From positions 248,001 to 312,000 of the forward strand of contig NZ_LT607803.1 of assembly GCF_900090195.1 (NCBI RefSeq): a stretch of 64,000 nt of DNA, read 5' to 3'. The notes below the pieces were generated by a model. That model made no database searches. It saw nothing but the letters and a program-made list of their open reading frames with translations, and was not told the origin of the DNA. The number at the start of each line of letters is the position of its first letter. Within the stretch, counting starts at the first letter, position 1. Made by a program: the position numbers and the translations under genes. Source of the DNA: Variovorax sp. HW608. Its GTDB lineage: Bacteria; Pseudomonadota; Gammaproteobacteria; Burkholderiales; Burkholderiaceae_C. Shown one piece after another: positions 46,441 to 54,723 of the stretch.

Positions 46441-48297
46441 GTGGGCGCGCTGTTCTCCTGGTTCGCCTGGCTCGCCCTCCTCGCTTTCTTCCTCGTCCCG
46501 TCGACTGCCGCTGCGCAGGCGCCGCGGCTGCAGGTCGAAGCCGCGCGCTCCGCGTGGGACGCCGCATCGCCGCCCCCTGAAGGCTGGACGCCGGTGACGC
46601 TGCCCGACAGCTGGACCGCCCGCTGGCCCGGCTTCGACGGCGTTGTCTGGTACCGCCTGCGATGGGACGAACCCGCCGACGTGGTTCTGCCGCGATCCAC
46701 CGGCCTGATGATCGAATACATCAACATGGCCGGCGCGGTGTACCTGAACGGCAGCCTGATCGGCGGCGACAGCGAGCTGGTCGAGCCGCTCTCGCGCTCG
46801 TGGAACCTGCCGCGCTACTGGACACTCGACGCGCCGCTGCTGCGCCCCGGCACGAACGAGCTGCTGGTGCGCGTCTCGGGCCTCGCGACCTACCAGCCGT
46901 CACTCGGCGCCGTGACGCTCGGCGAGCCGCACGCGGTGCGCGCGCTGTACCGCGAGGCCGACCTCACGCGCCGCACGATGCAGATCCTCGGGATCGGGCT
47001 CACGCTGGGCATGGGTGTGCTCTATGGCATGTTCTGGCTCTTCCGCCGCCGGGAAGTGCCCTATGGCTGGTTCAGCCTGTTCACGCTGCTGTGGGCGCTC
47101 TACTCGTACAACAACGTCGCGGTCAGCCCGTGGCCCTTCGGCAGCACCGAGGCTTTCCAGCGCTTCAATCACCTGGCGATGTTCGCGAGCGTCGGAGCCT
47201 TCCTGATGTTCGCGCTGACCTACGGCGAGATCACGCACAAGGCGGCGCATCGCGCGGCGCTTGCCTTCACGGCCGCCGCGCTCGCGACGCTGGTGCTCTC
47301 GCCGTCGTCGGTGCAGGGCCCCTTGCGCAATGCCACAGTGCTGCTGACGCTGGCCACCTACTTCGCCGCCATTGCGCTGATCGTGCGCAACGCGATCCGG
47401 TCGCGGCGCACGGAAGCGGCGGTCCTCTCGCTCTGCCTCCTGATCCCGGTGGCCGCCGGGGTGCACGACACGCTGGTGTTCTTCGAATGGCTGCCTGGCG
47501 GCATCTACTACGCCACGCTGTCGGCCAGCGCGACGATGCTGGGCATCGCGTTCACGCTGACATGGCGCATGGTCAAGGGCATGCGGCTGGTCGAGAACTT
47601 CAACGTCGAACTGCAGCAGCGCGTCGCGCGGGCCACCCGCGAGCTCGCCGAAGTCCTGCGCCGCCAGCACGAGGCCGAACTGGAACAGACGCGCCTGGCC
47701 GAGCGCCTGAACCTGGTGCGCGACCTGCACGACGGCCTGGGCATGACCCTGAGCAGCCACATCAACACCCTCGGCAACAGCGAGGACGCGCAGGACGGCG
47801 TGGCGCTCTGGGCGCTGCGCGAGGTCAACGACGACCTGCGCCTGATCATCGAAAGCTCCACCTTCGACGACGACGACGACCTCGCGGAGCGCCTGGCGCC
47901 GCTTCGCCACCGCTGTACGCGGCTGCTGGAGGCGGCGGACATCGAATGCCGATGGACGCTCGAAGGCCTGCACGGCTGCCGGCTGGGCGGCAAGCGCGGC
48001 CTCGACTTCCTGCGCGTGGTGCAGGAGGGGCTCGCGAACGTCATCAAGCACAGCCGCGCCACGCAGGTGGGCATCGGCATCGAAGCCCGCCAGGGCGAAC
48101 TGGTCTTGTCGATCCGCGACAATGGCCGTGGCTTTGCGAGCGAATCGACCGCATCCGCTGGCGCCCTCGCCGGCATGGGCCTGCGCAACATGAAGGTGCG
48201 CGCGTCGCGGCTTCGCGGCGCGTTGGAGATCCAATCCGGCGCTGCGGGCACCGTGCTGATGCTGCGCTGCCCGATCGAAGTGCGCCTGGCCGTCTGA
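46441..48297 (+). CDS. Sensor histidine kinase, 7TMR-DISM / HisKA_3 type
   Basis: 618 aa from GTG 46441; an in-frame TTG at 46435 is equally possible and both follow the regulator's stop within a few bases. A signal/anchor (LFSWFAWLALLAFFLVPS) is followed by a periplasmic beta-sandwich (about 30-180: WTPVTLPDSW, GVVWYRLRWD, INMAGAVYLNG) as in 7TMR-DISM extracellular domains, then about seven membrane helices (185-385), a coiled coil (VARATRELAEVLRRQHEAEL) and HisKA_3 with H430 in LVRDLHDGLGMTLSSH. HATPase_c has NVIKHSRA, SIRDNGRGF and GMGLRNMKVRA. The sandwich suggests carbohydrate or small-ligand sensing. Pairs with the upstream LuxR-type regulator. Confidence 0.9.
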   Translation: MGALFSWFAWLALLAFFLVPSTAAAQAPRLQVEAARSAWDAASPPPEGWTPVTLPDSWTARWPGFDGVVWYRLRWDEPADVVLPRSTGLMIEYINMAGAVYLNGSLIGGDSELVEPLSRSWNLPRYWTLDAPLLRPGTNELLVRVSGLATYQPSLGAVTLGEPHAVRALYREADLTRRTMQILGIGLTLGMGVLYGMFWLFRRREVPYGWFSLFTLLWALYSYNNVAVSPWPFGSTEAFQRFNHLAMFASVGAFLMFALTYGEITHKAAHRAALAFTAAALATLVLSPSSVQGPLRNATVLLTLATYFAAIALIVRNAIRSRRTEAAVLSLCLLIPVAAGVHDTLVFFEWLPGGIYYATLSASATMLGIAFTLTWRMVKGMRLVENFNVELQQRVARATRELAEVLRRQHEAELEQTRLAERLNLVRDLHDGLGMTLSSHINTLGNSEDAQDGVALWALREVNDDLRLIIESSTFDDDDDLAERLAPLRHRCTRLLEAADIECRWTLEGLHGCRLGGKRGLDFLRVVQEGLANVIKHSRATQVGIGIEARQGELVLSIRDNGRGFASESTASAGALAGMGLRNMKVRASRLRGALEIQSGAAGTVLMLRCPIEVRLAV

Positions 48298-48376
48298 ATC
48301 ATTTTCCCCGCCCGCCCCGTCATCCGAAGCGATGACGAAGGCTCGCCGGGCGGCCATCACATGAAAGGAGCTTGAC

Positions 48377-48676
48377 ATGATCGGGCTCGAAGGAATCTCC
48401 GCCCAGCGGGCACCCGTTTCGACGAAAAGCCCGATGGCGGCTGCGGACATCGTCTCCAACGTCGGCGACGTCAACTCCCTGGCCGTCGAAACGCAGCAAC
48501 TGCTCGAAAGCCGCTTCTACCGCGAAGTGCTGGAGCCCTTCGGGCTGACGAACGTCGAAATGACACGGACGCCCCACTGTTTGGTCCTCAGCAGCATGGG
48601 GCGGCGCTCGACCTGCCGGTCGCTCGGTCTATCGCGGAGCAGCGCAGACGCCCTCGCAACGTTCGGACTTTCGTGA
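48377..48676 (+). CDS. Small hypothetical protein after the kinase gene
   Basis: 99 aa. AAGGAG sits 8 bases before the ATG, a strong ribosome site, so translation is credible. The first ~65 residues (MIGLEGISAQRAPVSTKSP, LLESRFYREVLEPFGLTNVE) have ordinary composition; the last third is Ser/Arg-rich and may be read-through into foreign sequence after a break near 48590. No family recognised. It is 79 bases downstream of, and co-directional with, the histidine kinase, so it may belong to the TPS regulatory unit. Confidence 0.55.
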   Translation: MIGLEGISAQRAPVSTKSPMAAADIVSNVGDVNSLAVETQQLLESRFYREVLEPFGLTNVEMTRTPHCLVLSSMGRRSTCRSLGLSRSSADALATFGLS

Positions 48677-48818
48677 ATTCTGACGTGGGTACATCGTCGA
48701 ATTCGGAGGCTCCCCGCTGGAGTGGTCTTTTGGCGCGATAGAGTGACCCCATCATCAGGAAGCAGGGAGAACTGGCGAGTGCCCTACGCAGATTGCAAGG
48801 GTCGCTCGCGCGATTTTC

Positions 48819-49379
48819 ATGACACCCACGAGGATCAGACTCACGGGGATGCACGGCGCGCCGTTCAGGCTTGGCGGGCCGATGCAGGTATTTGAAGGGA
48901 AGACTCTTCTCGGAACGCTGGATCCGGTCTCGGTCTTGAAGGACGGCACGGAAATCCACCTCGAGGCGTTCGCGCCAACCCAGGTCTTCTTGGATGAGCG
49001 TCGCCACGCGGGCCGTCTCCTCCTCTACGAGTTCTGCGCGTACGTCACCGAACACTTCCCGCAGATCCAGGCCATCAGCTTCGCGTTCGCGCGCCCGATC
49101 GACGCGGTCGGCCGGCCCGCGGAGCAGGCGGCATCCCGCGCCGAGGCAATGGAGCGCATCGGCGCCGTAAACATCGTGGTCAAGCCCCTGACGCTGGGAG
49201 CACATGTCGTCTCAGGCGTGTGGTCGTACAGCGAGGCGAACCTTGCGGCCTTGCGGGCGGCGCTTGAAGAGCAGCGGGCGATCTACCGAGACAAGCCCAT
49301 CGTGAGGACGTCCCCTGCCAGGCTCGCTCTGGCCCGGCTGGCCGCCCTCGGGTCGAAGCGCAAGCGCGACGGTGGGTAG
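48819..49379 (+). CDS. Hypothetical protein (duplicated 5' end elsewhere)
   Basis: 186 aa. It begins MTPTRIRLTGMHGAPFRLGG and has a balanced composition (TEIHLEAFAPTQVFLDERR, LLLYEFCAYVTEHFPQIQA, AHVVSGVWSYSEANLAALRA), with a basic C-terminus. I recognise no domain. The first 85 bases of coding sequence recur with 93% identity at 52771-52855, where the rest of the gene is missing, so this is the complete copy and that is a truncated duplicate. Confidence 0.7.
   Translation: MTPTRIRLTGMHGAPFRLGGPMQVFEGKTLLGTLDPVSVLKDGTEIHLEAFAPTQVFLDERRHAGRLLLYEFCAYVTEHFPQIQAISFAFARPIDAVGRPAEQAASRAEAMERIGAVNIVVKPLTLGAHVVSGVWSYSEANLAALRAALEEQRAIYRDKPIVRTSPARLALARLAALGSKRKRDGG
48824..48908 (+). repeat. 85-bp direct repeat, left copy
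   Basis: Matches 52771-52855 in the same orientation with 6 mismatches in 85 bases. It covers the start of the hypothetical gene at 48819. Together the copies bracket 3.9 kb holding the small ORF pair, amidotransferase, nitrilase and LysR genes. Confidence 0.85.
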
Positions 49380-49424
49380 CATGGCGGCCCGCCCTTCCGC
49401 GGCCGCCGCGCAAGCACCCCCGGG

Positions 49425-49430
49425 TAAAAT
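49425..49430 (+). promoter_or_regulatory. Candidate -10 box TAAAAT, leaderless start
   Basis: CGGGTAAAATATAGCC lies just before the ATG at 49441. With the -10 box ending 10 bases before the start codon and no Shine-Dalgarno sequence, transcription would begin at or next to the ATG, an arrangement I know as common for leaderless genes in Burkholderiales. Confidence 0.45.
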
Positions 49431-49440
49431 ATAGCCCCCT

Positions 49441-49632
49441 ATGTCCGACACCCAGCTCTCCCAGGATGGCCTGCGCTATGTCAAGAAGTCGCCAGGCTCC
49501 ATCATCACCACCCCTCGCGCCGAATCCATGATGTCGTGCTTCAAGTGCGGCAAATTCGTACTGCGCACAACCATGACCTCGAAGCGCTTTCTCGGCAAGA
49601 ACCACCTCGTCTGCGCGCCGAGGTGCCCATGA
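49441..49632 (+). CDS. Small CxxC protein
   Basis: 63 aa: MSDTQLSQDGLRYVKKSPGS, then SMMSCFKCGKFVLRTTMTSK, and a third and fourth Cys-containing end (HLVCAPRCP). The CxxC...C...C layout could bind zinc. It overlaps the next small gene by ATGA, so the two are coupled. No family recognised with certainty; the conserved-looking composition and promoter argue that it is real. Confidence 0.6.
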   Translation: MSDTQLSQDGLRYVKKSPGSIITTPRAESMMSCFKCGKFVLRTTMTSKRFLGKNHLVCAPRCP

Positions 49633-49850
49633 GCGAGACCCTCGACCTATTCGCCACCGAACGCTCCGCCGCTGTGCTTCGAACGCCTTCATGGCTCGGG
49701 CAAGGCGTTTATGAGGACATCGAGCTTGCATTCGAGCCAAGCGACTACAAGATCACCCCGGGTGATCGCTGGACGGTCGTCGCGCTGACGACGGGCCAGA
49801 CGGTCTATTCAGGTATCGGGCCCGTGGAAATCGTCCGCGTCAAGGCCTGA
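49629..49850 (+). CDS. Small hypothetical protein coupled to the CxxC gene
   Basis: 73 aa from the ATG at 49629, which overlaps the stop of the upstream gene: MSETLDLFATERSAAVLRTP, FEPSDYKITPGDRWTVVALT, VEIVRVKA. Acidic N-terminus and a short beta-rich C-terminus; no recognised domain. It probably forms a two-gene unit with the CxxC protein. Confidence 0.6.
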   Translation: MSETLDLFATERSAAVLRTPSWLGQGVYEDIELAFEPSDYKITPGDRWTVVALTTGQTVYSGIGPVEIVRVKA

Positions 49851-50072
49851 GACTGCGGCAGCCGGCACCTTCGCGCAACGTGACGCGCCCCTCCCAGCGG
49901 TACCACCTCGATTCACGCAGCGCCGCCGGAACGCTCCAACGGGGCGTAAAGTCAGCACGGGTCTTCCGGTGCGCCTCTCTGGTCTGGATCGCATGGTCGT
50001 CGTTTGAATGATGCGGCCACGCCCCGTTTTCGGCACCAATGCCAACCATGCCCAACACCAAGATTTTCTTGT
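49851..50072. other. Intergenic, with a possible coupled small ORF on the minus strand
   Basis: A 78-codon minus-strand frame (49840-50076, MNKKILVLGMVGIGAENG...) begins with an ATG that overlaps the TGA of the amidotransferase gene (GGATGAAC). That coupling and the plausible first 20 residues are suggestive, but the remainder is Arg/Trp-rich and reads like out-of-frame DNA, so it may be a truncated gene. Confidence 0.3.
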
Positions 50073-50825
50073 TCATCCAAGGAATGATTCGACAGACGAC
50101 GCCTCACGCTCGGCTTGTCGAACACGCTGGGCAAACCGTTGCAACAGTGAGGCCGCCAATTCCGTCGGATGGATATTTGAAAGCAGCGAGGCCACGTCCC
50201 ACCCCTCTGCCCTCAGCTTCTCCGCGCGCAACTCTATGCAGGCGACCAGGATGTCCGGTGTGAATTCTGGATGGAACTGTACCGACCAAACATCGCCACC
50301 ATAGTGCAGGATTTGATGTGGGTCATGGCTTGTCCTGCCCAGAACCCGTGCTCCCTTGGGCGGCTCCAGGACGGTCTGTTCGTGGGTCAAGTTGACCCTG
50401 AAGTGCGGGGGCAGGTCCTTGAGAAGAACGTCCTCTTCATGGCCCTCCACGAGCGAGAGTTCGTATTGCCCGATTTCCCTGCCCTTGGGGTGATAGTCGA
50501 CGACACCACCAAACGCGTAGGACATCAGTTGATGGCCGTAGCAGATGCCAAAGAGTGGCAAGCCGTCGGCGCGAGCTGCACGGAGCCACTGGGCCGTTCG
50601 CTCGCTCCAGTCCTCATGGTCGGTGACGTTGGACCACGAACCGGTCACGATGGCTCCAGCGCACGCGTGCGCGCCGGGCAGAGGCTCACCATCGAACGGG
50701 CGAACCACGCGCACCGCTGCGCCGGTGGTCGCGAGTGCCTTCTTTATCCAATCCGGCTGTTCTGCGACCCTTTGTCGAACGCCCTCGGGCGGATGTCCCA
50801 TCTGCAGGACGAGCAATGGCTTCAT
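50073..50825 (-). CDS. Class I glutamine amidotransferase-like protein
   Basis: 250 aa. GATase1 triad: C95 in LFGICYGHQLMSYAFGG, H185 and E187 in VQFHPEF. The sequence also has IVTGSWSNVTDHEDW and TLTHEQ-type NLTHEQTVLEPPKGARVLG, typical of stand-alone GMP-synthase-like amidotransferases. The ATG at 50825 shares a base with the stop codon of the nitrilase gene (TTTGATGA), so the two are translationally coupled. A function in releasing or transferring ammonia from a glutamine-like amide, alongside the nitrilase, is plausible but not shown. Confidence 0.88.
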   Translation of the reverse strand: MKPLLVLQMGHPPEGVRQRVAEQPDWIKKALATTGAAVRVVRPFDGEPLPGAHACAGAIVTGSWSNVTDHEDWSERTAQWLRAARADGLPLFGICYGHQLMSYAFGGVVDYHPKGREIGQYELSLVEGHEEDVLLKDLPPHFRVNLTHEQTVLEPPKGARVLGRTSHDPHQILHYGGDVWSVQFHPEFTPDILVACIELRAEKLRAEGWDVASLLSNIHPTELAASLLQRFAQRVRQAEREASSVESFLG

Positions 50826-51757
50826 CAAAGTGTCTCGCGCAAGAAGTTCACCGGCTTCTTCGCACGCTCGTCAACCGACAGCGAGAAGACGTCGGAGCGC
50901 GAGTAGTGGCCGACGACATCGAAGTCGTAGCGCGCCCGCACCAGCTCATCCAGGTCGATCCTGGCAACCAGGAGACCCGTCTCGTTCCGCAGAGGTCCGG
51001 CAATCACATCGCCCAGCGGGCCAACGATGACGCTGTTGCCCTGGATGAGCGGGCGCTCCGAATCCCATTGAGGAACCTCTATGCCCAAGGCTTTGGGTGA
51101 CGGCTGGACCTGGCAAGCGCTGATGAGGAACATTCGACCCTCATGCGCGATGTGGCGCATGGATGCCAGCCATACATCGCGCTCATCGACCGTGGGCGCA
51201 CACCAGACCTGGACACCTTTCGCGTACATGGCTGCACGCAGAAGAGGCAAATGGTTCTCCCAGCAGATGGCAGTGCCGAGCTTGCCCGCCGGGGAATCGA
51301 CAACAGGCAGCGTCGAGCCGTCCCCCTGACCCCAGATCAGCCGCTCGGTGCCGGTTGGCATCAGCTTTCGGTGTTTTGCAACCAGCCCTTCATCCGGGGA
51401 GAAGAACAAGGCGGTGCAATAGAGCGTGCTCCCCCCACGCTCAATCACCCCGATGACCAGATGTGCCCCGGTTTCTCGGGACAGCGTGGCCAGTTCGGCG
51501 GTTTCCGGTCCGGGCACATCGATCGCATTCTCGAAGTAGCGCTCGTACGCCTGCCGTCCTTCGGGCGTCCGATACCCAAGATACGTGCCAAAGGTCTCCC
51601 CCTTCGGGTAGCCGCCCAGGAGTGCCTCTGGCAATACGACCAGGCGAGCGCCTGTCTCCTTGATCCGTGGGCCGAAGGCAAGGATGCTGCGCAGGGTTGC
51701 GGCCTTTCCCTCGGGAGAGGCGCCGATCTGAAGCGCGGCGACGATGGTTTGGGGCAC
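50825..51757 (-). CDS. Nitrilase-family carbon-nitrogen hydrolase
   Basis: 310 aa, branch 1 (true nitrilase-like). The catalytic triad is intact: E44 in [15 protein letters not shown]131 in [20 protein letters not shown], and C165 in [18 protein letters not shown]. The CWENHLPL motif and WGQGDGS are typical of nitrilases, which convert a nitrile to a carboxylic acid and ammonia, with aromatic, aliphatic or arylacetonitrile specificity that cannot be read here. Divergent from a LysR regulator across 53 bases, which is the usual inducible layout, and coupled to the amidotransferase gene. Confidence 0.92.
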   Translation of the reverse strand: MPQTIVAALQIGASPEGKAATLRSILAFGPRIKETGARLVVLPEALLGGYPKGETFGTYLGYRTPEGRQAYERYFENAIDVPGPETAELATLSRETGAHLVIGVIERGGSTLYCTALFFSPDEGLVAKHRKLMPTGTERLIWGQGDGSTLPVVDSPAGKLGTAICWENHLPLLRAAMYAKGVQVWCAPTVDERDVWLASMRHIAHEGRMFLISACQVQPSPKALGIEVPQWDSERPLIQGNSVIVGPLGDVIAGPLRNETGLLVARIDLDELVRARYDFDVVGHYSRSDVFSLSVDERAKKPVNFLRETL

Positions 51758-51810
51758 GGGGGTACTCCGACGTTTGATTTGGTTGCGTCGATGGTGGCAT
51801 TCGCGGCATC

Positions 51811-52764
51811 ATGAATCAATATTGTTTCTCTCTTTTTGAGATGAATGAAATTGATTTCGAGCGGATGGACCTCAATCTGCTGAAGGTTTTCGAGGCGCTC
51901 TTCGAGGAAGGTGGTGCCGGTCGTGCTGCAGTTCGTCTCGGACTGACTCAGTCGGCTGTCAGCGCTGCACTCGGCCGCATGAGGAGGCTCTACGGCAACC
52001 GCCTGTTCGAGCGGACGGGGCGGGGGTTGCGTCCCACGCTTCTGGCCCACGAGCTGCGCCCGGTCATCGCTCAGGCCTTGGACAAGTGCCGACAGAGCTT
52101 GGCGCTGGCGAGCGCAGATGACTCGACACAAGCGATGCGCATGCTCGTCGTCGGCCTTTCCGATGACTTCGAGATTGCGATCGGGGCCACCTTGATCGAA
52201 GGGGCGCGGCGCCGGCTTCCTTCGCTGCGTTTGGTGCTGCGCCAGACCCACAGCCTGATCGTGAGCGATCAACTCGTAGACCGGGAGCTCGACTTGGCCG
52301 TCACCGCAGGCGGCGGTGCTTCGCGGCTACTGAGCAGGCAAGGCCTTGGAACCGGCGACTACGCCTGTGTTCTGGATGGGAGTCGAGGCGGTCTTGCACG
52401 ACTCGAGCTCGACGAGTACTTGAGCCGTGAGCACATCCTGGTGTCCTCCGGCGGTTTCGTCGGCGTGGTTGACGATGCTTTGAAGGCCCAAGGGCTCACG
52501 CGCAAGATCAGGGCTTCGACCACCCACTTTGCCGCGCTGCCGCACCTTCTTGCGGGGTCGGATTGCGTCTGCACCCTGCCTCGGCACGCGGCGCTCGCCT
52601 TGGCAAGGCGCTGTGGCCTCCGCTACGCGGAGTGCCCATTGGCGTTGCCTCGCTTCTCGGTTGAGATGGCATGGCGTCGCGATGCACGGCGCGACGAGGT
52701 CATCGCAAAGTTCAGGACGATCGTGGACGAGATTTGCCAAGAGCACCTGGCACACGAACGATAG
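51811..52764 (+). CDS. LysR-family transcriptional regulator (nitrilase-divergent)
   Basis: 317 aa from ATG 51811; ATG 51841 (MNEIDFERMDLNLLKVFEAL) is a plausible alternative. N-terminal HTH: GAGRAAVRLGLTQSAVSAAL, RMRRLYGNRLFERTGRGLRPT. The effector domain follows (LVVGLSDDFEIAIGATLIEG, DLAVTAGGGASRL) and ends AMAWRRDARRD-like EMAWRRDARRDEVIAKFR. The 53-base gap to the nitrilase gene is AT-rich and likely holds the shared promoter and operator. Confidence 0.9.
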   Translation: MNQYCFSLFEMNEIDFERMDLNLLKVFEALFEEGGAGRAAVRLGLTQSAVSAALGRMRRLYGNRLFERTGRGLRPTLLAHELRPVIAQALDKCRQSLALASADDSTQAMRMLVVGLSDDFEIAIGATLIEGARRRLPSLRLVLRQTHSLIVSDQLVDRELDLAVTAGGGASRLLSRQGLGTGDYACVLDGSRGGLARLELDEYLSREHILVSSGGFVGVVDDALKAQGLTRKIRASTTHFAALPHLLAGSDCVCTLPRHAALALARRCGLRYAECPLALPRFSVEMAWRRDARRDEVIAKFRTIVDEICQEHLAHER

Positions 52765-52770
52765 TTGGCA

Positions 52771-52855
52771 ACCCATGAGGATCAGAATCACGGGCATGCA
52801 CGGGGCACCGTTCAGGCTTGGCGGGCCGATGCAGGTATCTGAAGGGAAGACTCTT
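52771..52855 (+). repeat. 85-bp direct repeat, right copy
   Basis: 93% identical to 48824-48908. It encodes MRIRITGMHGAPFRLGG but the frame then diverges from the full-length gene, so this is a truncated duplicate of the 5' end of the gene at 48819. Confidence 0.85.
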
Positions 52856-52984
52856 TTCAGGTCGCTCGTCCCGCTTCAGCGGAGCGATTTCCGCTCAAAT
52901 CACGGATCTCATCCAAGTCGAGAACAGCTCAATCGTCGCGGCCTGCGAACTGTGAGGCATCGAGACGACGTAGAAGCCATAACC

Positions 52985-53826
52985 TGGCAGCGACAGCGGA
53001 TTCCGAACATCCCGACCTGTTCTGGGGCTTGCGCGGTGGAGGCGGCAATTTCGGCATCGTCACGGCATTTGAATATCGGCTTCACAGCGTAGGCCCTGAT
53101 CTGCTGGTCGGCTCCGTCCTTCACCGCTACGACCATGCCCGTGGTGCGATCAAGTTCTATCATGAGTTCTGCCGCCGGGCCGCCGATGAACTCAGCGTCG
53201 ACGCAGGCCTCGTCACCCTTCCAACGGGCGAACGAGCCTTCAGCATTTCCGCCTGCTACATCGGCCGTCCCGAAGCCGGCAAGGACGCCCTCGATCCGCT
53301 CTTGAAGTTCGGCTCGCCCATCGACAGCGGCATCGCTGCCCGCCCCTACCTGCAGATTCAGTCCGCCGGCGACAGTCTCTTTCCGCGCGGCCGCCGCTAT
53401 TACTGGAAAGCCCAGTTCCTCCGCGAGATCAGCGACGGTGCAATCGACGCGCTTTTGGAGATCTATGCCAAGGCCCCTTCACCGTCCGCGCTGCTGGTCT
53501 TCCAGCAGGTTGGCGGTGCGATCGCCCGCATCCCTTCCTCCGAGTCCCCCTATGAGAACCGCGACGCGCTCTACGACTGCTTCCCGCTGGCGATCTGGGA
53601 CAGCCCCGCGGACGACCAGGCCAACATCCATTGGGCCCGCGACCTGTGGAGCGCTGTCAGCCCCTATTCGACGGGCGGCGTCTACGCCAACAATCTCGGC
53701 GATGAAGGCGAGGACCGGGTGCGCGCCGCTTATGGCGAGAACTATGCGCGGCTCGTCGAACTGAAGAACAAATACGACCCGACCAATTTCTTCCGCCTCA
53801 ATCAGAACGTCCGGCCGACGGCCTGA
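52985..53826 (+). pseudogene. FAD-linked oxidase (BBE type), 5'-truncated
   Basis: The sequence ATADSEHPDLFWGLRGGGGN then FGIVTAFEYRLH is the end of an FAD-binding PCMH domain, and the C-terminal BBE domain is complete (YANNLGDEG, YGENYARLVELKNKYDPTNF, RLNQNVRP). Whole enzymes are about 450-480 aa; the first ~180 residues, including the flavinylated His region, are gone and stop codons lie upstream in frame. No proper start exists (first codons TTG/GTG). The breakpoint lies within 130 bases of the truncated repeat copy, suggesting one rearrangement. Confidence 0.8.
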
Positions 53827-53843
53827 TTCCTGTCACGCGCGAC

Positions 53844-53864
53844 GCGTGGGCCCAAGGCCCACGC
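53844..53864. terminator. GC-rich hairpin between convergent genes
   Basis: A perfect 9-bp stem GCGTGGGCC/GGCCCACGC with a CAA loop lies after the oxidase fragment and before the end of the convergent H-NS-like gene. There is no T-tract on either strand, so it is a weak terminator candidate. Confidence 0.4.
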
Positions 53865-53949
53865 TCCGGGGACCTGCGCCGAGCGAAACGGGCCGCAGAG
53901 CTGCCCGTCTTTGGGTGATCTCTTCGGCCGAATCAGCCCGACCGAGTCA

Positions 53950-54687
53950 TCAGGCCGCTGCAGCCGTCTCAGCAGCCTCAGGTGTGGCGGCTGTCACAAC
54001 AGGCGCCGCAGCCTTCGCGGTCGTGCGCGGGCTGCGGGTCTTGGCGGCAGTCTTGTTGGGAGCCTTCGCAGCAGCCCTGGGAGCCTTTGAGGCCTTGGGG
54101 GCAGCGCTTGCCTTCTTGGCCGGTGCGGCCTTCTTCGAAGGAGCACTCTTCTTTGCTGCGGCCTTCTTCGCGACCGGCTTTTCAACCTTTGCTTCGGGAG
54201 CTGCGACTTCGGCAACCTTGGCAGCAACCTTCTTGGCACGAATCGACGTCTTCACCGGCGTAGCAACTGCGCGGGCCTTCCGGGCCGCCTTCTTCGCCGC
54301 CGGCACGACAGGCGCCACGGCCTCTTTGGCCGCAGGTGCTGCAACGACACCCGATTGGTCAATGAGGAACTTGTCACGGTTGCGAGCCGAGGCAATCCAA
54401 CCCGGCGCCTTGCCGAAGCCCGTCCAGGTCTTGCCTGTCTTCGGGTGCCGGTACTTGGGAACACCTGCGCCCTTGCGCACTGCCTTGGCGCCGTCGAGGG
54501 CCTTGCCGGCGACTGCCTTCAACGCCTTGGCGCCACGGCCAAAGATCTGTTCGACCGTCAGGCCAAATGTGGCAATCGATTCCCTGATTTGCGCAACGAC
54601 CTTGGTCGTTTCAGCTGCGCGGAGCGCGGCAGCTTCTTTTTCGAGTTTGGCGATGGTGGCTTTGAGTTGCGCGTAGGACTTCGTCAT
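53950..54687 (-). CDS. H-NS family nucleoid protein with histone H1-like tail
   Basis: 245 aa from ATG 54687 (MTKSYAQLKATIAKLEKEAA); an in-frame ATG at 54720 would add 11 residues. The N-terminal coiled coil (about 1-60) is followed by the H-NS DNA-binding loop PKYRHPKTGKTWTGFGKAPG then WIASARNRDKF, close to the beta-proteobacterial BpH3/Bv3F type. From about residue 120 to the end is Ala/Lys/Pro-rich with repeated AAKK and PSKKAAP units, like eukaryotic H1 tails. H-NS proteins silence AT-rich horizontally acquired DNA; the tail should raise non-specific DNA affinity. It flanks an accessory region. Confidence 0.9.
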   Translation of the reverse strand: MTKSYAQLKATIAKLEKEAAALRAAETTKVVAQIRESIATFGLTVEQIFGRGAKALKAVAGKALDGAKAVRKGAGVPKYRHPKTGKTWTGFGKAPGWIASARNRDKFLIDQSGVVAAPAAKEAVAPVVPAAKKAARKARAVATPVKTSIRAKKVAAKVAEVAAPEAKVEKPVAKKAAAKKSAPSKKAAPAKKASAAPKASKAPRAAAKAPNKTAAKTRSPRTTAKAAAPVVTAATPEAAETAAAA

Positions 54688-54723
54688 TGAGTCTGGAACG
54701 TTTGAAGTTGAAGGAGTCATCAC

